Shown here: one piece after another, positions 25,918 through 34,815 of the stretch
How the letters are laid out: the number at the start of each line of letters is the position of its first letter
Numbering within the stretch: the stretch's first letter is position 1
Source: Azoarcus sp. DN11
GTDB lineage: Bacteria > Pseudomonadota > Gammaproteobacteria > Burkholderiales > Rhodocyclaceae
Length of the DNA: 64,000 bases
Assembly (NCBI RefSeq): GCF_003628555.1
Contig: NZ_CP021731.1
Coordinates: 1,550,001-1,614,000 of the forward strand
Direction of reading: 5' to 3'
Program-made: the position numbers and the translations under genes
The notes under the pieces: model-generated
What the model was told of the DNA's origin: nothing
Seen by the model: only the letters and a program-made list of their open reading frames with translations
Database searches by the model: none

Positions 25918-27468
25918 TTAGTCGCGGGGGCCGGCAAGAGGCGCCGGTTCGCGCGGTTCGGCGGACTCGGTACGGCGTTCGGGGAAGAGGGCGAAAGTGC
26001 CGTAACCCTTGGAGTTGTCGGCGCCGAAGGTGAAGCCGTTCTGGCCCTGGAAGCCGTGGTAGTCGTCCAGCCGGATTTCCTCGTGCGCAGTCGGCACGAC
26101 GAAGCGGTCCTCGTAGTTGGCGATCGCGAGGTAGCGGTACATGTCCTTCGCGTTCTGCTCGGTGATGCCGGCGCGGTTGAGCGGGGCGAGGTCCGGCTGG
26201 CCGTCCACGTTGATCGAGCGCATGTAGGAGCGCATCGCGAGCAGGCGGTTGAGCGCGCTGGTGATGTACTCCGTCTTGCCGGCGGTGAGCAGGTTCGCGA
26301 GGTATTGCACCGGCAGGCGCATCGCCTCGGCCTTCGGGATCACGCCGTCCGATTCGGTCGGCAGGTTCTTCTGGTCGATCTGCGACTGCACGGGCGAGAG
26401 CGGCGGCACGTACCAGATCATCGGCAGCGTGCGGAACTCGGGGTGCAGCGGGAAGGCGATCTTCCACTCGACGGCCATCTTGTAGATCGGCGACTTCTGC
26501 GCGGCGTCGATCCAGCTCTGCGGCACGCCGTCCTTGAGCGCCTGGGCGATGATCGCGGGGTCGTAGGGGTCGACGAAGAGATCCAGGTGGGCCTTGTAGA
26601 GGTCCTGCTCGTTGTCGGTGGAGGCGGCGTCGAGCAGCTTGTCGGCGTCGTAGAGGATGATGCCGTTGTAGCGGATGCGGCCGACGCAGGACTCGGAACA
26701 GACGGTCGGCAGGCCGGATTCGACGCGCGGGTAGCAGCCGATGCACTTCTCGGCCTTGGACGATTCCCAGTTGAAGAACACCTTCTTGTACGGGCAGCCG
26801 GAGATGCACATGCGCCAGCCGCGGCAGCGGTCCTGGTCGGCGAGCACGATGCCGTCTTCCTCGCGCTTGTACATCGCGCCCGAGGGGCAGGAGGCGACGC
26901 AGGCGGGGTTGATGCAGTGGTTGCAGATGCGCGGCAGGTACATGTGGAAGGTGTTCTCGAACTGCTTGTACATCTCCTTCTGCATGTTCGCGAAGTTGGC
27001 GTCCTGCGAGCGCGCGGCGAATTCACCGGCGAGGTCGTCTTCCCAGTTCGGGCCCCAGGTGATCTTGTCCATCTTCTCGCCGGTGATCTGCGACACCGGG
27101 CGCGCGGTCGGCGCGGCTTCGGACAGCGGTGCGTTGTGCAGGCGCGCGTAGTCGTAGGTGAAGGGCTCGTAGTAGTCGTCGATCTCGGGCATGTTGGGGT
27201 TGGCGAAGATCTGCACGATCTTCTTCAGCTTGCCGCCGGCCTTGAGCTCGAGCTTGCCGTTGACCTTTTCCCAGCCGCCTTTCCACTTTTCCTGGTTTTC
27301 CCAGTTCTTCGGATAGCCGATGCCGGGCTTCGACTCGACGTTGTTGAACCAGGCGTACTCGATGCCCTTGCGGTTCGACCACACGTTCTTGCAGGTCACC
27401 GAGCAGGTGTGGCAACCGATGCATTTGTCGAGGTTGAACACCATCGCGAATTGCGCGCGGATTTTCAT
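25918..27468 (-). CDS. narH: Respiratory nitrate reductase beta subunit NarH
   Basis: NarH is the 516-residue iron-sulfur subunit carrying three [4Fe-4S] and one [3Fe-4S] cluster between NarI and NarG. Cysteine groups are CIGCHTCSVTCKNVW at the N-terminus, CNHCINPACVASCP, then CRGWRMCISGCP and KCIGCYPR with CSESC. The Trp replacing Cys in CRGWRMC marks the [3Fe-4S] site of true NarH. It is cytoplasmic, bound to the membrane by NarI. A 166-base gap with a large inverted repeat separates it from narG. Confidence 0.97.
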   Translation of the reverse strand: MKIRAQFAMVFNLDKCIGCHTCSVTCKNVWSNRKGIEYAWFNNVESKPGIGYPKNWENQEKWKGGWEKVNGKLELKAGGKLKKIVQIFANPNMPEIDDYYEPFTYDYARLHNAPLSEAAPTARPVSQITGEKMDKITWGPNWEDDLAGEFAARSQDANFANMQKEMYKQFENTFHMYLPRICNHCINPACVASCPSGAMYKREEDGIVLADQDRCRGWRMCISGCPYKKVFFNWESSKAEKCIGCYPRVESGLPTVCSESCVGRIRYNGIILYDADKLLDAASTDNEQDLYKAHLDLFVDPYDPAIIAQALKDGVPQSWIDAAQKSPIYKMAVEWKIAFPLHPEFRTLPMIWYVPPLSPVQSQIDQKNLPTESDGVIPKAEAMRLPVQYLANLLTAGKTEYITSALNRLLAMRSYMRSINVDGQPDLAPLNRAGITEQNAKDMYRYLAIANYEDRFVVPTAHEEIRLDDYHGFQGQNGFTFGADNSKGYGTFALFPERRTESAEPREPAPLAGPRD

Positions 27469-27527
27469 GCGTTTCTCCTGATGCTTGATCCTTTGGGGCG
27501 GGGGCGTTGTGCCGCTCCCCGCCGGCT

Positions 27528-27607
27528 GGGGTATCTGCTCCGCCGGGCTGCGGAACTCGCTCGCTGCGCTCGCTCAGACAGTCCTCGCCCGGCTCCGCAG
27601 ACACCCC
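27528..27607. repeat. Imperfect inverted repeat between narG and narH
   Basis: GGGGTATCTGC at 27528-27538 pairs with GCAGACACCCC at 27597-27607 (one mismatch), and inner GC-rich segments also pair partly. The loop holds the low-complexity CGCTCGCTGCGCTCGCTC stretch. The whole unit resembles a REP-like intergenic element. In the transcript it would form a long stem between narG and narH. Confidence 0.55.
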
Positions 27608-27634
27608 ATCCTGCGTTTGTTCGTACTCGTGGTC

Positions 27635-30600
27635 TTACCGCGGACCCACCCCGACCGGGTTGCGCTGCTGCTCGCGTTCCGGTGTCAGCGGGCGCTCCAG
27701 CCAGTCGATGTCCTGATCCGCGACCTTGTGCAGCACGACCACTTCGTCACGCTGGCAGCCCACCGTACCGTAGTAGTTGAAGCTGTACGCGAGCTGGGCG
27801 TAGCCGCCGACCATGTTGGTGGGCTTGACGATCACGCGCGTCACCGAGTTCAGGATGCCGCCGCGCTTGCCGGTGGAGGGCGAGCCCGGCACGTTCACCG
27901 TCTTCTCCTGGGCGTGGTACATCAGCGCCATGCCGCGCGGCACGCGTTGGGAGACCACCGCGCGGGCCATCGTCGCGCCGTTGGCGTTGATCGCCTCGAC
28001 CCAGTCGTTGTCCTTGAGGCCGATTTCCTTCGCGTCGTCCTCGGACACCCACACGTAGGGGCCGCCGCGGAACAGCGACAGCATGCGCAGGTTGTCCTGG
28101 TAGGACGAGTGGATGCCCCACTTGGAGTGCGGCGTGATCCACGACAGCGTCAGGTGCGGCTTCTTGCGCACCGAATCCGGGATCACGTTCTGGGCCTTCA
28201 TGTCGACCGGCGGACGGTAGGCGCAGAAGCCTTCGCCGAAGTCGAGGAACCATTCGTGATCCTGGTAGAAGTGCGCGCGGCCGGTGAGGGTGCGGAACGG
28301 GATGTGCTCGTGGATGTTGGTGTAGCCCGCGGTGTAGCTGACGGTCTCCGACTCGATCCCGGACCAGGTCGGTGCGGTGATGATCTTCCTCGGCTGGGCC
28401 TGGATGTCGCGGAAGGTGATCTTGTCCTCGTGACGGCCGGCGTACAGGTGGTGGTGGTCGATGCCGGTCTTCTTGGAGAGCGCCGACCACGACTTGTGCG
28501 CGACCTCGCCGTTGGTCTCGGGCGCCATGCGCATCACCGCGTCGCACACCGAGATGTCCTCTTCGAGCGAAGGCATGCCGAAGGAAACCCCCGGGATCTT
28601 TACCGTGTAGTTGCACTTCTTGAGCTCTTCGTACTCGGCGTCCGTGTTCCAGTCGAGACCCTTCACGTTGTTGCCGAGCTTGGTCATCAGGGGGCCAAGC
28701 GCGATGTACTTCTTGTACGTGTCGGCGAAGTTGCGCTCGACCACTTTCAGCAGCGGCATGGTCTTGCCCGGCACCGGCTCGCATTCGCCCTTCTTCCAGT
28801 CGCGCACCTGGCCGAGCGGTTGCGCGAGCTCGAACGGCGAGTCGTGCTGCATCGGCAGCGCGACGATGTCCTTGGCGACGCCCAGATGCTTCTCGGCGAG
28901 ATCGGAAAAGGTCTTCGCGATGGTACGGAAGATCTGCCAGTCCGACTTCGACTCCCAGCCCGGCGTCACGGCTTCCGACAGCGGGTGGATGAAGGGGTGC
29001 ATGTCGGTGGTGTTGAGGTCGTTCTTCTCGTACCACGTGGCCGTCGGCAGGATGATGTCGGAGTAGGCGCCGGTCGAGTTCAGGCGGAAGTTGATGTCCA
29101 CCATCAGGTCGAGCTTGCCGACGGGCGCTTCCTCGCGCCACTTCACTTCCTTCGTGCCCTTGCCGTCGCCGCCTTCCTGTAGCACGCCGTTCTGCGCGCC
29201 CAGCAGGTGCTTGAGGAAGTACTCGTGGCCCTTCGCGGACGAACCGATGAGGTTGGCGCGCCACACGAAGAGGTTGCGCGGCCAGTTCTCCTCGGCGTCC
29301 GGGTCGGCGAAGGCGACGTCGAGCTTGCCCGACTTGAGTTCGTCGACGATGTACTTGGCGATGCCGGCCTCATCCGTTGCACCGGCCTTTTCGGCGGCAG
29401 CGACGAGTTCCAGCGGGTTGCGGTTGAAGTGCGGCATGGACGGCAGCCAGCCCATGCGGGTCGCGGCGACGTTGTAGTCGGCGAGCTTGTAGCCCTTGTA
29501 CTTGCCTTTCGCGGCCGGCTGCAGCAGCTCGTCGGCGTCGATGGTCTCGTAGCGCCACTGGTCGGTGTGGAAGTACCAGTAGGAGGTCGAGTTCTGGTGG
29601 CGCGGCGGGCGCTGCCAGTCGAGCGCGAACGCGATCGGCGCCCAGCCCGCCTGTGGACGCAGCTTCTCCTGGCCGACGTAGTGTGCCCAGCCGCCGCCCG
29701 ACTGGCCGACGCAGCCGCACATGTGCAGCAGGTTCATGATCGACCGGTACTGCATGTCGTTGTGGTACCAGTGGTTGATCGCCGCACCCATGATGACCAT
29801 CGACTTGCCGCGCGTCTTGGCGGCGTTCTGCGCGAACTCGCGGCCGGTGCGCTCGATGTCGGCGGCCTTCACGCCGGTGACCTTCGACGCCCAGGCCGGC
29901 GTGTAGGCGACCTTCGCGTCGTCGTAGGAGCTCGCGACGTTGCCGCCGCCGAGGCCGCGGTCGATGCCGTACTGCGCGACCTGCAGGTCGAACACGGAGG
30001 TCACGTACACGGTTTCGCCGGAGGCGAGCTTGAGCGTGCGGACCGGCACGTTGCGGTACAGCAGGCCCGCTTCGCCCGGCTGGAAGTGCGGGAAGCCGAC
30101 CGACACGACGTCGTGGTGCTTGTCGATGCACGACAGTTCGGCGTCGATCTCGGCTTGCGTTGCGGCGTTCTTCGGCAGCAGGTTCCACTTGCCTTCCTCG
30201 CCCCAGCGGAAGCCCACCGAGCCGTTCGGCGCGACGTAGGCATTGGTCAGCGAATCGAAGACGATCGTTTTCCAGTCGGGATTGTTCATCTCGCCCAGCA
30301 GGTCGTCGAAGTCCGATGCGCGCAGGTTGCGGTCGGAGACGTAGCCTTCGCCGTGCTTGCGCAGGATCACCTGCATCGGCAGGTCGGTGTATTTCTGCGC
30401 GTACTCGATGAAGTAGGGCTCCTGGCGCTCGAGGAAATATTCCTTCAGCGCGACGTGGCCCATCGCGAGGAAGGCGGCCGCGTCGGTGCCTTGCTTGACC
30501 GGCATCCACAGGTCGGCGAACTTCACGTATTCGGCGTAGTCCGGCGCCATCGACACGACCTTCGCGCCCTTGTAGCGGACTTCGGTCGCGAAGTGCGCAT

Positions 30601-31390
30601 CCGGCGTGCGGGTCATTGGCAGGTTCGCGCCGGTGATGATGAGGTAGGTCGAGTTGTACCAGTCGGCCGCTTCCGGCACGTCAGTCTGCTCGCCCCAGGT
30701 CTGCGGGCTGGCCGCGGGCAGGTCGCAGTACCAGTCGTAGAACGAGCCGCAGGCCGCGCCGATCAGCGACAGGTAACGCGCGCCGGCCGCGTAGGAGATC
30801 ATCGACATCGCCGGGATCGGCGAGAAGCCGTAGATGCGGTCCGGGCCCCACTTCTTGATCGTGTAGATGTTCGCCGCGGCGATGATCTCGTTCACTTCCT
30901 GCCAGTCCGTGCGCACGAAGCCGCCCAGGCCGCGCACCTTCACGTACTTGTCGCGCTTCTTGCTGTCGGCCTGGATCGCCGCCCAGGCTTCGACCGGGTC
31001 CTTGCCGCTCTTGCGCTCGGCGCGATACACCTCGAGCAGGCGCCCGCGGATCATCGGATGCTTGATGCGGTGCGGCGAATACAGGTACCACGAGAACGAG
31101 GCGCCGCGCTGGCAGCCGCGCGGTTCGTGGTTCGGCAGGTCCTCGCGGGTGCGCGGGTAGTCGGTCTGCTGCATCTCGAACGACACCAGGCCGTTCTTCA
31201 CGAAGATCTTCCACGAACAGCCGCCCGTGCAGTTCACGCCGTGCGTCGACCGCACGACCTTGTCGTGGCGCCAACGGTTGCGGTAGGCGTCTTCCCAGCT
31301 GCGGTCCTCGTTGGTGACGATGCCGTGGCCGCCGGCGAAGGTGTCCTTCACCTTGTCGAAGAATTTCAGGCGGTCGAGAAAATGACTCAT
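27635..31390 (-). CDS. narG: Respiratory nitrate reductase alpha subunit NarG
   Basis: NarG is the catalytic subunit with bis-MGD molybdenum that reduces nitrate to nitrite on the cytoplasmic face. Its 1251 residues compare with about 1247 in E. coli. The N-terminus MSHFLDRLKFFDKVKDTFAG is typical. The FS0 cluster segment is HGVNCTGGCSWKIFVKNG (His and Cys ligands), with the remaining ligand in EPRGCQRGASFSWY. There is no Tat signal, as expected for the cytoplasmic enzyme. It follows narK2 by 57 bases and leads narGHJI. Confidence 0.98.
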   Translation of the reverse strand: MSHFLDRLKFFDKVKDTFAGGHGIVTNEDRSWEDAYRNRWRHDKVVRSTHGVNCTGGCSWKIFVKNGLVSFEMQQTDYPRTREDLPNHEPRGCQRGASFSWYLYSPHRIKHPMIRGRLLEVYRAERKSGKDPVEAWAAIQADSKKRDKYVKVRGLGGFVRTDWQEVNEIIAAANIYTIKKWGPDRIYGFSPIPAMSMISYAAGARYLSLIGAACGSFYDWYCDLPAASPQTWGEQTDVPEAADWYNSTYLIITGANLPMTRTPDAHFATEVRYKGAKVVSMAPDYAEYVKFADLWMPVKQGTDAAAFLAMGHVALKEYFLERQEPYFIEYAQKYTDLPMQVILRKHGEGYVSDRNLRASDFDDLLGEMNNPDWKTIVFDSLTNAYVAPNGSVGFRWGEEGKWNLLPKNAATQAEIDAELSCIDKHHDVVSVGFPHFQPGEAGLLYRNVPVRTLKLASGETVYVTSVFDLQVAQYGIDRGLGGGNVASSYDDAKVAYTPAWASKVTGVKAADIERTGREFAQNAAKTRGKSMVIMGAAINHWYHNDMQYRSIMNLLHMCGCVGQSGGGWAHYVGQEKLRPQAGWAPIAFALDWQRPPRHQNSTSYWYFHTDQWRYETIDADELLQPAAKGKYKGYKLADYNVAATRMGWLPSMPHFNRNPLELVAAAEKAGATDEAGIAKYIVDELKSGKLDVAFADPDAEENWPRNLFVWRANLIGSSAKGHEYFLKHLLGAQNGVLQEGGDGKGTKEVKWREEAPVGKLDLMVDINFRLNSTGAYSDIILPTATWYEKNDLNTTDMHPFIHPLSEAVTPGWESKSDWQIFRTIAKTFSDLAEKHLGVAKDIVALPMQHDSPFELAQPLGQVRDWKKGECEPVPGKTMPLLKVVERNFADTYKKYIALGPLMTKLGNNVKGLDWNTDAEYEELKKCNYTVKIPGVSFGMPSLEEDISVCDAVMRMAPETNGEVAHKSWSALSKKTGIDHHHLYAGRHEDKITFRDIQAQPRKIITAPTWSGIESETVSYTAGYTNIHEHIPFRTLTGRAHFYQDHEWFLDFGEGFCAYRPPVDMKAQNVIPDSVRKKPHLTLSWITPHSKWGIHSSYQDNLRMLSLFRGGPYVWVSEDDAKEIGLKDNDWVEAINANGATMARAVVSQRVPRGMALMYHAQEKTVNVPGSPSTGKRGGILNSVTRVIVKPTNMVGGYAQLAYSFNYYGTVGCQRDEVVVLHKVADQDIDWLERPLTPEREQQRNPVGVGPR

Positions 31391-31447
31391 TGCTTGCTCC
31401 TGTGAATCCGGCTGTGCGTTTCGGTCGTTGTTATGTTCGAAGTGGGG

Positions 31448-33136
31448 TCAGGGGTTGCGGATGTAGGCGTTCCTGCGCAGGTAGAACCACCAGTTGATGA
31501 GCAGGCACAGCGCGTAGAACGCGGCGAAACCGTACATCGCGTTCTCCGGCGTGCCGGCCTTGATCTGCTGGCCGATCACGACCGGCGCGATGAAGGAGCC
31601 GTAGGCGCCGACCGCCGAGGTCCAGCCCAGCACCGGGCCGCGCTGGTCCTGGTCGAAGACGAAGCCCACGGTGCGGAAGGTCGAGCCGTTGCCGATGCCG
31701 GAGGCGGCGAACAGCAGGATGAAGAGCAGCATGAACACCAGGAAATACTGCTCGGGTGCGGCCGACTGGTAGGCCAGATGCATCACGTAGCCGGTCACCG
31801 CGGAGGCCACGACGAGCACGTAGGAGATCCACTGGGTGACGATCGAGCCACCGAGCTTGTCCGAGATCCAGCCGCCCAGCGGACGGATCAGCGCGCCGAC
31901 GAAGGGGCCGATCCACGCGTACATCAGCGCGGAAGGCGCGTTCGGGTTCTTCGCGTGGATCCAGGCGTTGGTGGCGGCGTCGAAGGTGTGGGTGTTGCCG
32001 AAGATCACCGTGATCGACAGCGGCACCGCCATCGAGAAGCCGATGAAGGAGCCGAAGGTGACGAGGTACAGCGCCGTCATCGACCACGTGTGCTTGTTGC
32101 GGAAGATCGCGAACTGCTTGTCGAGGTTGGCCCTGACGTCGCTCGTCGCCACCGCCTTCATGCCGAACAGCGTGCCGATCGTCACCAGCGGCGGCACGGC
32201 CCACATGCCGTTGCCCGAAAGCAACCCGAGGCCGCTCGGCGCCGGCAGGTAGAGGTACAGGCCGATGCCGGACACGACGAGCGCCACGGCATAGAGCGCC
32301 AGGATCTTGCCCATCGCCGCGCCGGTCGAGCCGATCGCGGGCGAGACCGTGCGCAGGTTGTTCAGGCCGAACCAGCCCACCACCGCGAGCGGCACGAGCA
32401 GCAGCAGCCACAGGAAACCTGCGTTCTGCACGTAGGTCGGCGTGCCGGCGGCGATCTTGCCGATCAGCGTGGCGGAATCCTTCGTCAGCGGCAGCGCGTC
32501 ACCGCCCAGCGCGCCGAAGAGGCCGATGGTCATGACCGCGGGGATCAGGATCTGCGAGGTCGTCACGCCGAAGTTGCCGAGGCCCGCATTGAGTCCCAGC
32601 GCCGTGCCCTGCAGGCGCTTGGGGAAGAAGGTGCTGATGTTGGCCATCGAACAGGCGAAGTTGCCGCCGCCGATGCCCGAGAGCAGCGCCATCAGCTGGA
32701 ACACCCACAGCGGCGTGTTCTTGTCCTGTAGCGCGATGCCGGTGCCGAGCGCCGGGATCATCAGCAGTGCGGTGGTCAGCCACACGGTGTTGCGCCCGCC
32801 GCAGATGCGGATGAAGAAGGACGCCGGGATGCGCAGCGTCGCGCCCGAGAGGCCGGAGATCGCCGCGATCGAGAACAGCTGGTCGGGCGTGAAGGGGAAG
32901 CCCGCGTTGGCCATCTGCACCGTGAGGATCCCCCACATCAGCCACACGGCGAAGCCGCACAGCAGGCTGGGAATGGAGATCCACAGGTTGCGGTTGGCGA
33001 CGCGCTTGCCTTCGCGTGCCCAGAAGGTCTCGTCCTCGGGGCGCCAGTCCGCGATGTCCGCGCCGCGCGCGCGCTCGCCGGGGAGTACGCCGGCGGGAAC
33101 GGAACCCGGGACCGGGCGGAGTTTTGCGGGGGCCAT
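31448..33136 (-). CDS. narK2: NarK-type nitrate/nitrite transporter (NarK2-like)
   Basis: This is a major facilitator superfamily transporter of 562 residues with 12 or more helices. The NNP signature glycine-rich segments GIGGGNFACSMANISTFFPK and GLNAGLGNFGV are present, and a second signature includes GIGNGSTFRTVG. The length and the 50-residue hydrophilic N-terminus match the NarK2 nitrate/nitrite antiporter type, which exports nitrite while importing nitrate. It is the second transporter gene before narG. Confidence 0.9.
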   Translation of the reverse strand: MAPAKLRPVPGSVPAGVLPGERARGADIADWRPEDETFWAREGKRVANRNLWISIPSLLCGFAVWLMWGILTVQMANAGFPFTPDQLFSIAAISGLSGATLRIPASFFIRICGGRNTVWLTTALLMIPALGTGIALQDKNTPLWVFQLMALLSGIGGGNFACSMANISTFFPKRLQGTALGLNAGLGNFGVTTSQILIPAVMTIGLFGALGGDALPLTKDSATLIGKIAAGTPTYVQNAGFLWLLLLVPLAVVGWFGLNNLRTVSPAIGSTGAAMGKILALYAVALVVSGIGLYLYLPAPSGLGLLSGNGMWAVPPLVTIGTLFGMKAVATSDVRANLDKQFAIFRNKHTWSMTALYLVTFGSFIGFSMAVPLSITVIFGNTHTFDAATNAWIHAKNPNAPSALMYAWIGPFVGALIRPLGGWISDKLGGSIVTQWISYVLVVASAVTGYVMHLAYQSAAPEQYFLVFMLLFILLFAASGIGNGSTFRTVGFVFDQDQRGPVLGWTSAVGAYGSFIAPVVIGQQIKAGTPENAMYGFAAFYALCLLINWWFYLRRNAYIRNP

Positions 33137-33175
33137 GCTTCCTCCTTGCTCAGGATTTGATGTTGTTTTCGGGAA

Positions 33176-34429
33176 TCACTCGGTCGCGGCCGCGGGGCCG
33201 CCGTGCAACACATCGGTGCGGCGCACCTCGGTCCAGTACATCCAGATCAGCGACACCCAGGTCACGCCGTAAAGCAGCATGAAGGCGCTGGAACGCACGC
33301 CGGTCAGGTCGAGCAGCGCCCCGAACATGATCGGCAGCAGGAAGCCGCCGAGGCCGCCGACCAGGCCCACGATCCCGGAGACCGCGCCGATCTCGTGCGG
33401 GAATTCATCCGAGATGTACTTGAACACCGAAGCCTTGCCGAAGGCCCAGGCCACGCCGACGGTGAACATCAGCACCGTGAAGAACCAGACGTTGTGGTGG
33501 ATCGCGAAGGTCTTCGGGCCGGACACGGTCATCACGGTGAACTCGGTGTGCGGGTAGGACAGCAGGAACAGGCACACCCACGACACCCACATCACCCACC
33601 AAGTCACCTTGTGCGCGCCGAAGCGGTCCGAGAACCAGCCGCCGACCGCGCGCAGCACGCCGCCCGGCAGCGAGAAACAGGCCGCCAGCAGGGCAGCGGT
33701 TTCCAGTCCCAGGCCGAATTCGGTCACGTAGTACTTGGTCATCCACAGCGCGAGCGCGACGTAGCCGCCGAACACGATCGAGTAGTACTGGCAGTACTTC
33801 CACACGCGCGGGTTCTTCAGCACGCGCAGCTGATCGGCGAACTTCACGCTCGACGACACGCGGTGCTCGGGGTCTTCGTAGGTGAAGAGCCAGAAGGCGA
33901 TCGCGATCGCCAGCATCGCCGCGGCGAACGCCTTCGGCACGAATTCCCAGCCGAACGCGACGACCAGCACCGGGGCGACGAGCTTGGTGACCGCCGCGCC
34001 GGAGTTGCCGGCACCGAACACCCCCATTGCGAAGCCCTGGTTCTTGCGTTCGAACCAGCGCGCACAGTAGGCGATGCCGACCGAGAACGAGCCGCCGGCG
34101 AGGCCGACGAAGAGGCCCGCGAGCAGGAACTGCCAGTATTCGGTTGCCTGGCTGATCAGCCAGATCGGTGCGATCGTGGCGAGCATCAGCGCGAAGAACA
34201 CCAGCCGGCCGCCCAGTTTGTCGGTCAGCATCCCGAGGGGCAGGCGCACCAGCGCGCCGGTCAGCACCGGCGTCGCGGCGAGCAGCCCGAACTGCGTTTC
34301 ATTGAGGCCCAGCTGCGCCTTGATCGGAATGCCGATCACCGCGAACAGCATCCACGCGGCAAAACACATCGTGAATGCCGTCGTGCTCATCACCAGAACG
34401 GAAAACTGCTTGCGACGTTGCGAGGCCAT
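33176..34429 (-). CDS. narK1: NarK-type nitrate transporter (NarK1-like)
   Basis: This is a 417-residue, 12-helix MFS protein of the nitrate/nitrite porter family. Signature segments are GLAGGSFSVGIAYCARWFER with GFAMGVFGAGNSGAAVT in helix 5, and GAVSGIVGLVGGLGGF in helix 11. Shorter NarK1-type proteins are generally taken as nitrate/proton symporters that prime uptake before nitrite accumulates; this assignment is by family. It begins the narK1-K2-GHJI series. Its upstream region has three ACTAGT repeats instead of an obvious FNR box. Confidence 0.9.
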   Translation of the reverse strand: MASQRRKQFSVLVMSTTAFTMCFAAWMLFAVIGIPIKAQLGLNETQFGLLAATPVLTGALVRLPLGMLTDKLGGRLVFFALMLATIAPIWLISQATEYWQFLLAGLFVGLAGGSFSVGIAYCARWFERKNQGFAMGVFGAGNSGAAVTKLVAPVLVVAFGWEFVPKAFAAAMLAIAIAFWLFTYEDPEHRVSSSVKFADQLRVLKNPRVWKYCQYYSIVFGGYVALALWMTKYYVTEFGLGLETAALLAACFSLPGGVLRAVGGWFSDRFGAHKVTWWVMWVSWVCLFLLSYPHTEFTVMTVSGPKTFAIHHNVWFFTVLMFTVGVAWAFGKASVFKYISDEFPHEIGAVSGIVGLVGGLGGFLLPIMFGALLDLTGVRSSAFMLLYGVTWVSLIWMYWTEVRRTDVLHGGPAAATE

Positions 34430-34815
34430 CTTCCCCTTCCCCCAAGGCAGAGCGCGTTGCGCTCCATGCTGGCAGCAAGGTTATGCCTCGCGAGTCGCCG
34501 CGAACATTCGCCGAAAGCAGGGGTGAGGGACTAGTTCGTGGCAGGGGGACTAGTTCTTCGGTACTAGTCCGGGCCTGAGAGGCTTGTCGTTGCCAGGGCG
34601 GCCTGGCCTGTCTGGCTCAACGTGAACCGGGGCGACTCCCATTTTTCGGGCGATGTGACCTAGTTCCTGCCCCTCTGGCGTGCGATGCGGGGAAAATCCC
34701 CCAATGCCGGCTGGAGCGGCATCCATCGGCGAACGCAGCGAAAAAAATGCGCGCGGCCGTGTGGTCCGGCTTTTCCCCTCTGACCCGCGGGTGCGCCACT
34801 GAGGGAGGAGCGGCC
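34430..34815. other. Divergent intergenic region between narK1 and the ferritin-like gene
   Basis: These 386 bases hold no credible gene. Besides the ACTAGT repeats there is an ATGCCG/CGGCAT stem near 34710-34730 and a GGGGAAAATCCCC palindrome near 34690. I found no good match to TTGAT-N4-ATCAA on either strand, which is surprising for a nar operon promoter. Confidence 0.6.
34530..34568 (-). promoter_or_regulatory. Three tandem ACTAGT motifs upstream of narK1
   Basis: GGGACTAGTTC occurs at 34528-34538 and 34547-34557, and GTACTAGTCC at 34561-34570. A further CCTAGTTCC is at about 34660. TACTAGT and GACTAGT resemble the NarL heptamer TACYNMT at 6 and 5 of 7 positions. They lie 100-140 bases before the narK1 ATG, suitable for an activator array. 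Binding by NarL is a guess. Confidence 0.4.

Noticed and set aside
29207..31405. 732-codon plus-strand frame opposite narG
   Set aside because: Repetitive V/D/R/A-rich translation with no motif; narG is unambiguous.
34430..34815. FNR box for narK1
   Set aside because: No sequence with more than about 6 of 10 matches to TTGAT-N4-ATCAA was found on either strand.
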